Source of the DNA: CAZPAH01 sp964584495
GTDB lineage: Bacteria; Krumholzibacteriota; Krumholzibacteriia; Krumholzibacteriales; Krumholzibacteriaceae
Direction of reading: 5' to 3'
Length of the DNA stretch: 16,467 nucleotides
Assembly (NCBI GenBank): GCA_964584495.1
Contig: CAZPAH010000062.1
Location: 1 to 16,467, forward strand
Position numbers and translations under genes: made by a program. The notes under the pieces were generated by a model. That model searched no databases, had not been told where the DNA came from, and saw only the letters and a program-made list of their open reading frames with translations. Below are positions 14,075-16,467 of the stretch, piece by piece (the stretch's first letter is position 1; the number at the start of each line of letters is the position of its first letter).

Positions 14075-15069
14075 CAGGCCGTCTCGTGGAGCTCTCTCGA
14101 TCCGCTGCCGAGCTCCCTGGTGATCGAGGTTACGGCCAGACCTCCCACCTTTACCGGCATGCTTGCGCCGGAAGCTTCCCCGACCTCGACCAGGATCCTC
14201 GAAAGCGAGCCAAGCTCGTTCCCCTGCTCCATCACCATCGACCGCGAGAAGGTCACGCCGTGACGAAGAAGGTATGTTCCAAGGGCCGCCGAGGCGGTTC
14301 CGGTCCCCGGATCTTCCCATACCCCCCTTGCCGGCGCAAAATGCCTCGAGTAGGTGGTGCAGCTTTGATCGAACGTGTCGAGACTGAACACGTGCGTGTT
14401 GTCTATGCCGCTTCGCCTGTTCATCAGCTCGAGCATGATCAGGTCGGGGTGCATATTCATGATCGTATCCTTGTGCCGCACCGGGACCATCAGAACGTTG
14501 AGCGGGGTCGTGATTATCTCGAGCGGAAGGCCGTCGGCGAGAACGATCTCGCCGGCGTCTATTCCCAGGATGGAGGCGACCTCGTCGACGGAGACCGCGG
14601 GCGTATAGTAATCCTGTATCGACTGGCTGATCATGATCTTCTCGAGGATCGAATCTTCATCGCCAGGGCCGATTTTGGATTTTCGCCTGGTCCCTTCCTC
14701 CCCGGCGTGACGGTCGGGCTTGAAGTAGATCTCAACAGGTATATCCCCCACTTTCGTCTCGAAGATGACCTCGGTAAGGCCGGTGCCCCTGGGGATCTCC
14801 CCTTCTTCGATGAGAGAGAAGCAGGATGCTATGAGAACGTGCCCGCTCAGGTCCACCTCTTCGGTCGGAGTGAAGAACCTTACCTTGAAACGGGTTCCCT
14901 CCGACATCACGATGAAGGCGGTCTCCATAAGGTTCATTCTCATCTCGGCCGCGATCGACTGCATCGTTTCCGGGGCCAGGCCGCCCGCGTTATGGATGAC
15001 CCCCGCCGGATTTCCTCCGAACGGATTGGTGGTGAAAGCGTCTACGCGCTTGATTACAAGATCGCCCAT
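14074..15069 (-). CDS. PhzF-family isomerase/epimerase-like protein
   Basis: This 331-residue protein starts at the ATG at 15069, which has a strong GGAGGAG 8 nt upstream and begins the family's first strand. The frame stays open for 81 codons further upstream, but those lack family features. PhzF hallmarks: 'VDAFTTNPFGGNPAGV' (9-24), 'METAFIV' with the catalytic-type Glu49, 'FFTPTEEVDLSGHVLIAS' (65-82; the usual Cys-Gly-His is Ser-Gly-His here), and 'WEDPGTGTASAALGTYL' (251-267). PhzF enzymes form a dimer-like two-lobed fold (diaminopimelate-epimerase type) and move protons by acid-base catalysis without cofactors. Most genomic members are not in phenazine pathways and none of the other phenazine genes is here, so the substrate is unknown. 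It converges with the phosphatase gene. Confidence 0.9.
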   Translation of the reverse strand: MGDLVIKRVDAFTTNPFGGNPAGVIHNAGGLAPETMQSIAAEMRMNLMETAFIVMSEGTRFKVRFFTPTEEVDLSGHVLIASCFSLIEEGEIPRGTGLTEVIFETKVGDIPVEIYFKPDRHAGEEGTRRKSKIGPGDEDSILEKIMISQSIQDYYTPAVSVDEVASILGIDAGEIVLADGLPLEIITTPLNVLMVPVRHKDTIMNMHPDLIMLELMNRRSGIDNTHVFSLDTFDQSCTTYSRHFAPARGVWEDPGTGTASAALGTYLLRHGVTFSRSMVMEQGNELGSLSRILVEVGEASGASMPVKVGGLAVTSITRELGSGSRELHETA

Positions 15070-15352
15070 TTGTGTCTCCTCCAGTTGACGCGCGCTGCAA
15101 ACTGCAATGTCCAAACCGCCTTTCCTGACATTCCGCCGATCCGTCCGGTTCGCCGCCGCCGAAGCCCGGCGTTGCAATTTCTTTGTTAGATTACGGTTGC
15201 AGCCAGCCGGGCATGGGGGACGTCCATCCGCCTTTAGGAGCCGATCGACGGTATTTTCTTGTCCGGTAAGGCGTTTGCAAGAGTAGTTCCCGAAAGTCCT
15301 ACTCGAAGGCATTTATCTTCTCATAGTTCCCGAGGGAGGATCGGCGGGGCAC
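15070..15352. other. Intergenic stretch upstream of the phzF-like gene, no gene seen
   Basis: I find no convincing small gene here. The stretch holds the phzF leader, several TTGCA/TGCAA words (15096, 15103, 15173, 15197 and 15276), a direct repeat and an inverted repeat (listed separately). No clear sigma70 promoter for phzF could be picked; the best candidates have poor -35 or -10 boxes. Confidence 0.5.
15281..15333. repeat. Paired 10-bp direct repeat plus a 6-bp inverted repeat
   Basis: TAGTTCCCGA occurs at 15284-15293 and 15324-15333, exactly 40 bp apart, close to four helical turns. The first copy also overlaps GAGTAG (15281-15286), which pairs with CTACTC (15299-15304). It could be an operator for the phzF-like gene, which is transcribed away from it, or chance. 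Confidence 0.4.
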
Positions 15353-15380
15353 AAAAAACGCCCGGCAACGACCGGGCGTT
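15353..15380 (-). terminator. Strong rho-independent terminator of the 48-residue protein gene
   Basis: AACGCCCGG (15357-15365) and CCGGGCGTT (15372-15380) form a perfect 9-bp stem with a 6-nt loop. On the minus strand it ends in a run of six T. It lies 26 nt after the stop codon of the small gene. Confidence 0.92.
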
Positions 15381-15405
15381 CTGAAAGATACAGCGAGAAC
15401 CTCGA

Positions 15406-15552
15406 TTACTTGAGGTTTTCCCAGAGAATCCTGACCTGCTCCCTGGTCAATGTCACTTTGCCCCCGTCATCGTCTGTGATAACGATCTTGTCGTTGTCGA
15501 CCTCGACCTCGGGGCAGCATTTCCCCTCGCCGCAAAGCATGAATTTCTTCAT
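15406..15552 (-). CDS. 48-residue cysteine-cluster small protein
   Basis: The protein begins MKKFMLCGEGKCCPEVEV, then 'KIVITDDDGGKVTLTREQV' and ends 'ILWENLK'. Three cysteines (7, 12, 13) sit in a CGEGKCCP motif close to the N-terminus, followed by two short beta-strand-like stretches and a C-terminal helix. The start at 15552 is preferred because AGGAGG lies 8 nt upstream; an ATG at 15558 is only 2 nt from it. The gene is a complete unit: consensus-like promoter, strong ribosome-binding site and perfect terminator, which argues strongly that it is expressed despite its size. There is no signal peptide, so it is cytosolic. I do not recognise a named family. The cysteines could bind metal or be redox active (inference). 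Confidence 0.85.
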   Translation of the reverse strand: MKKFMLCGEGKCCPEVEVDNDKIVITDDDGGKVTLTREQVRILWENLK

Positions 15553-15587
15553 TTTCATTACCTCCTTATTTGTTGTTGTTCCAAAGC

Positions 15588-15616
15588 ATGATATAAAAAC
15601 AGATAGAATTTGTCAA
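15588..15616 (-). promoter_or_regulatory. Near-consensus sigma70 promoter of the small cysteine-cluster gene
   Basis: On the minus strand, TTGACA (15611-15616, perfect) and TATCAT (15588-15593) are separated by the optimal 17 nt, in an AT-rich stretch that stands out from the GC-rich surroundings. The transcript would start near 15580, leaving a leader of about 30 nt. Confidence 0.85.
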
Positions 15617-15642
15617 TTATTATTAAACGGCATCAAAAGGAA

Positions 15643-15661
15643 ACGCCCCGTTGGGGGGCGT
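15643..15661 (-). terminator. Terminator of the DUF3108-like gene
   Basis: ACGCCCC (15643-15649) pairs with GGGGCGT (15655-15661) over a 5-nt loop. On the minus strand TTTCCTTTT follows. It separates the upstream gene from the small gene's promoter. Confidence 0.8.
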
Positions 15662-15683
15662 CTCCTTGCGTCCTGGAAATTCA

Positions 15684-15702
15684 TTCCGGCTTGGAGCCGG
15701 AA
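15684..15702 (-). repeat. Extra hairpin just after the DUF3108-like gene
   Basis: TTCCGGC (15684-15690) and GCCGGAA (15696-15702) form a perfect 7-bp stem with a 5-nt loop directly after the stop codon. No T-run follows, so it may stabilise the transcript end or help the terminator that follows. Confidence 0.6.
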
Positions 15703-15710
15703 GATAGATG

Positions 15711-16467
15711 CTACTTCGTCGCCGTCAGCTCCGATGTCATCGTGCCTCCACCGGCTGAGGCGGGAAGCTGCATGACCGACCTTATCTTGAGGTGAGGCTC
15801 CTTCGTGCTGATGTACACCGTTCCGCCGCCCGGCTCGTTGTCCATCTTCCGGATCTCGACCTTGTATGCCTCGAAGGTTCCGGCGGGGACTGTGACGTTC
15901 TCGACCCCGGTCACCTTCAGGCTCATCGGATCGACCTTCTGCGACAGGAGATCGAAAAGCCTGAAGGTCGTCTTGTACCCCTCCTTCAGGGGGAGGGCGC
16001 AGAGCGCCACGTCGAGTGCGACGTCGTTCCCGAATATCGGAGCATCCAGGTCGAGGCTCACCGGCATCTCCTGCCCGCTCATCGCCAGTTTTCCGTTGAT
16101 CGCGCTCTCCGAGTATGTCAGGGAAACGTATGCGGGACCCTGTTTTACCCCCCTGTAGACGGGAAGGAGGGAAGCGCTGTCTATATAGAAAGTGTCGGTG
16201 GCCGTGAAGACGGGGCTGACCTGGTCCGAGATCGCAAGCCAGACCGGTTTGCCGTTTCTCGTGGTCTTGGAAATATTTATGCTGACGTCGACATCGATCT
16301 CCCGACCCGCCACGGCCGCGCTGGCCTTGTACTTGAGGGTGCCCGGCTTGATCATCGCCGGTTCGACCTTGGGCAGCGGGGAGGTCCTCGCCGCCTCGAT
16401 ATCCCCCTCGACCTCCTTGAGCGTCACGGTCTCGACGGGGACCCACATCTCATCTAGACGCGCGGCG
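15711..16467 (-). CDS. DUF3108-like beta-rich protein, C-terminal part, cut by window edge
   Basis: The frame runs open from the right edge to a TAG at 15711. The ATG at 16448 is probably internal, because the frame continues upstream ('AARLDEMWVP') and no ribosome-binding site precedes it. Two similar beta-rich halves are seen, each dealing with extended strands: 'PVWLAISDQVSPVFTATDTFYIDSASLLPVYRG', then 'LPLKEGYKTTFRLFDLLSQ', 'LKVTGVENVTVPAGTFEAYKVEI', 'TVYISTKEPHLKIRSVMQLP'. This matches the pattern of DUF3108 and related periplasmic domains that may bind hydrophobic ligands, often fused to exported proteins in these phyla. The N-terminus, any signal peptide and any fused domain lie outside the window. 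Function is unknown. A hairpin and a terminator close the gene. Confidence 0.72.
   Translation of the reverse strand, partial: AARLDEMWVPVETVTLKEVEGDIEAARTSPLPKVEPAMIKPGTLKYKASAAVAGREIDVDVSINISKTTRNGKPVWLAISDQVSPVFTATDTFYIDSASLLPVYRGVKQGPAYVSLTYSESAINGKLAMSGQEMPVSLDLDAPIFGNDVALDVALCALPLKEGYKTTFRLFDLLSQKVDPMSLKVTGVENVTVPAGTFEAYKVEIRKMDNEPGGGTVYISTKEPHLKIRSVMQLPASAGGGTMTSELTATK

Noticed and set aside
14059..15189. Long open frame (376 codons) on the plus strand opposite the phzF-like gene
   Set aside because: It is the antisense of a gene with all family motifs. Its product is Arg/Asp/Pro-rich with no domain, as expected for a shadow in GC-rich DNA.
15070..15312. 81-codon upstream extension of the phzF-like frame
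   Set aside because: It would place a Cys- and Arg-rich tail before the conserved first strand, while a strong GGAGGAG marks the ATG at 15069.
1..16467. CRISPR arrays, tRNA or rRNA genes, insertion sequences, phage or toxin-antitoxin genes
   Set aside because: I saw no regularly spaced repeats, no tRNA-like cloverleaf, no transposase or integrase motif and no terminal inverted repeats. The region reads as ordinary chromosome.

Overview
The window looks like a piece of chromosome from an uncultured bacterium of the FCB-like candidate phyla (Candidatus Krumholzibacteriota, Eisenbacteria, Latescibacteria or Zixibacteria; I cannot decide between them). The reasons are GC-rich DNA with frequent AGG and ATA codons, a secreted protease ending in the FlgD-like Ig domain with its 'LAQNSPNPFNP' signature, a tricorn-type protease with an export signal, and many secreted beta-propeller and Ig-like proteins. 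There are ten protein-coding genes that I trust, two of them cut by the window ends. I see no tRNA, rRNA, CRISPR array, insertion sequence or phage gene.

Left part (1-5926), minus strand. A partial gene at the left edge encodes the exported N-terminal beta-propeller of a tricorn-like S41 peptidase and has its own sigma70-type promoter. Upstream of it is a tight three-gene exopolysaccharide operon: a BcsA-like GT2 synthase with two PilZ domains, a GT39/ArnT-type membrane glycosyltransferase overlapping it by 4 nt, and a small secreted beta-rich protein starting 3 nt after the glycosyltransferase stop. An extended -10 promoter drives the operon. This suggests a c-di-GMP-responsive surface polysaccharide machine, although no BcsB, BcsC or BcsZ is present in the window.

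Middle (5927-14038), plus strand. Divergent from the operon is a two-gene unit: a large exported papain-family protease, then an exported beta-propeller protein. Next come a long alpha-D-phosphohexomutase and an inositol-monophosphatase-family enzyme, both cytosolic. The mutase could supply sugar phosphates for the polysaccharide, but that is inference.

Right part (14074-16467), minus strand. A PhzF-family protein converges on the phosphatase gene. A 336-nt intergenic stretch follows, with repeats and a strong terminator. Then comes a 48-residue cysteine-cluster protein with a near-consensus promoter, a strong Shine-Dalgarno sequence and its own terminator. Last is the C-terminal part of a DUF3108-like beta-rich protein, which runs off the right edge and ends in two hairpins. 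The tiny self-contained cysteine-cluster gene and the tandem-PilZ exopolysaccharide operon are the parts most worth a second look.
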